Below, in pieces: positions 10,812-11,111 of a stretch of DNA of 11,111 nt. Within the stretch, counting starts at the first letter, position 1, and the number at the start of each line of letters is the position of its first letter. Location of the stretch: positions 1 through 11,111 of the forward strand of contig JBAYHN010000046.1 in assembly GCA_041666125.1 (NCBI GenBank), given 5' to 3'. Origin of the DNA: JBAYHN01 sp041666125. Its GTDB lineage: Bacteria > Patescibacteriota > Gracilibacteria > UBA1369 > UM-FILTER-53-11. Below the pieces are notes generated by a model. It searched no databases, was not told the DNA's origin, and saw only the letters and a program-made list of their open reading frames with translations. A program made the translations under genes and the position numbers.

Positions 10812-11111
10812 ATGCAAAAAGGTAAATTTTTTCTGATTTTGGGTCCGTCCGGTTCCGGCAAAGGTACTGTTATGAATTTTTTAAAGAAGGAGTTTTCGCA
10901 GGCCGTTTTTCCGGTTTCTGCCACCACTCGCACGCCGCGTCCTCGTGAAAAAAATGGTGAGGTTTATAATTTTTTGACCAAGGAAGATTTTGAGCGAAAA
11001 ATTGCAGCCGGTGAATTTTTGGAGTGGGCGATTGTGCATCATGATAATTATTATGGAACGCTAAAGAAGCCGATCATGGACGCATTGGATGCTGGCAAGA
11101 TGGTGATTCGC
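10812..11111 (+). CDS. gmk: Guanylate kinase, 3'-truncated by the window
   Basis: The first 100 codons of a guanylate kinase, which makes GDP from GMP and ATP in nucleotide metabolism. The P-loop is GPSGSGKGT (residues 11-19). The GMP-binding region follows with SATTRTPRPREKNGEVYNF (about 39-57), with the usual Arg and Tyr contacts, then GEFLEWAIVHHDNYYGT. The frame is open at the right edge; family members are about 190-210 residues, so half is missing. The ATG at 10812 is chosen because it gives the standard MQKGKFFLILGPSG start and follows the promoter closely; another ATG at 10801 is out of frame. Confidence 0.93.
   Translation, partial: MQKGKFFLILGPSGSGKGTVMNFLKKEFSQAVFPVSATTRTPRPREKNGEVYNFLTKEDFERKIAAGEFLEWAIVHHDNYYGTLKKPIMDALDAGKMVIR

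Noticed and set aside
1..11111. CRISPR array, insertion sequence with terminal repeats, or recoded UGA.
   Set aside because: No regularly spaced direct repeats and no transposase were seen, and TGA ends the 5498-6013 gene normally.

Overview
The window is AT-rich bacterial DNA. Most gene starts have no obvious Shine-Dalgarno sequence, and TGA is used as a stop, so the code is probably standard table 11. A group I intron in a tRNA gene, an integrase reading into that tRNA gene, an SSB ending in DDLPF and a Trm11-like RNA methylase together suggest a Candidate Phyla Radiation (Patescibacteria/Parcubacteria-like) genome. This placement is inferred from gene style only; no 16S rRNA or ribosomal protein is present.

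Bases 1 to about 7580 look like an integrated mobile element whose left end lies outside the window. Its genes, in order, are: a 5'-truncated SDH_sah-type (ClpP/SppA-fold) serine protease; an unknown 87-residue protein directly abutting a PIN-domain ribonuclease; a reverse-strand pair of a winged-helix/HEPN protein and an HNH nuclease (a defence-like pair); an unknown 237-residue protein; a short ORF overlapping a SpoVG-family gene; and a phage-initiator-like winged-helix protein ending in DDLPF, the same ending as the SSB encoded at 9520-10029. After that come a compact inverted-repeat and pseudoknot-capable region (5368-5471), a zinc-ribbon/membrane/OB-fold protein, and a large serine recombinase, the probable integrase.

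The recombinase frame runs without a stop through the antisense of a tRNA gene. That gene is tRNA-Asn(GUU) on the minus strand, split between anticodon positions 35 and 36 by a 538-nt group I intron (7583-8120). P1 to P10 can be drawn by hand, including a guide sequence that pairs with the 5' exon. The intron encodes a 106-residue HNH protein whose reading frame runs through the guide sequence and into P2. The P2 inverted repeat supplies the stop codon both for the HNH gene and for the convergent recombinase frame.

To the right are apparent host genes: a Trm11-like SAM-dependent RNA methylase ending 11 bases before the tRNA-Asn gene (minus strand), ssb (plus strand) with a strong terminator, about 700 bases without a convincing protein gene but full of strong inverted repeats (at least one candidate structured RNA), and the start of guanylate kinase behind an extended -10 promoter that would give a nearly leaderless mRNA.

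The most notable items are the tRNA-Asn intron with its ORF/guide overlap, the recombinase tail encoded by tRNA and intron antisense, the SSB-tip mimic on the initiator-like protein, the 5368-5471 structure, and the unidentified RNA locus between ssb and gmk.
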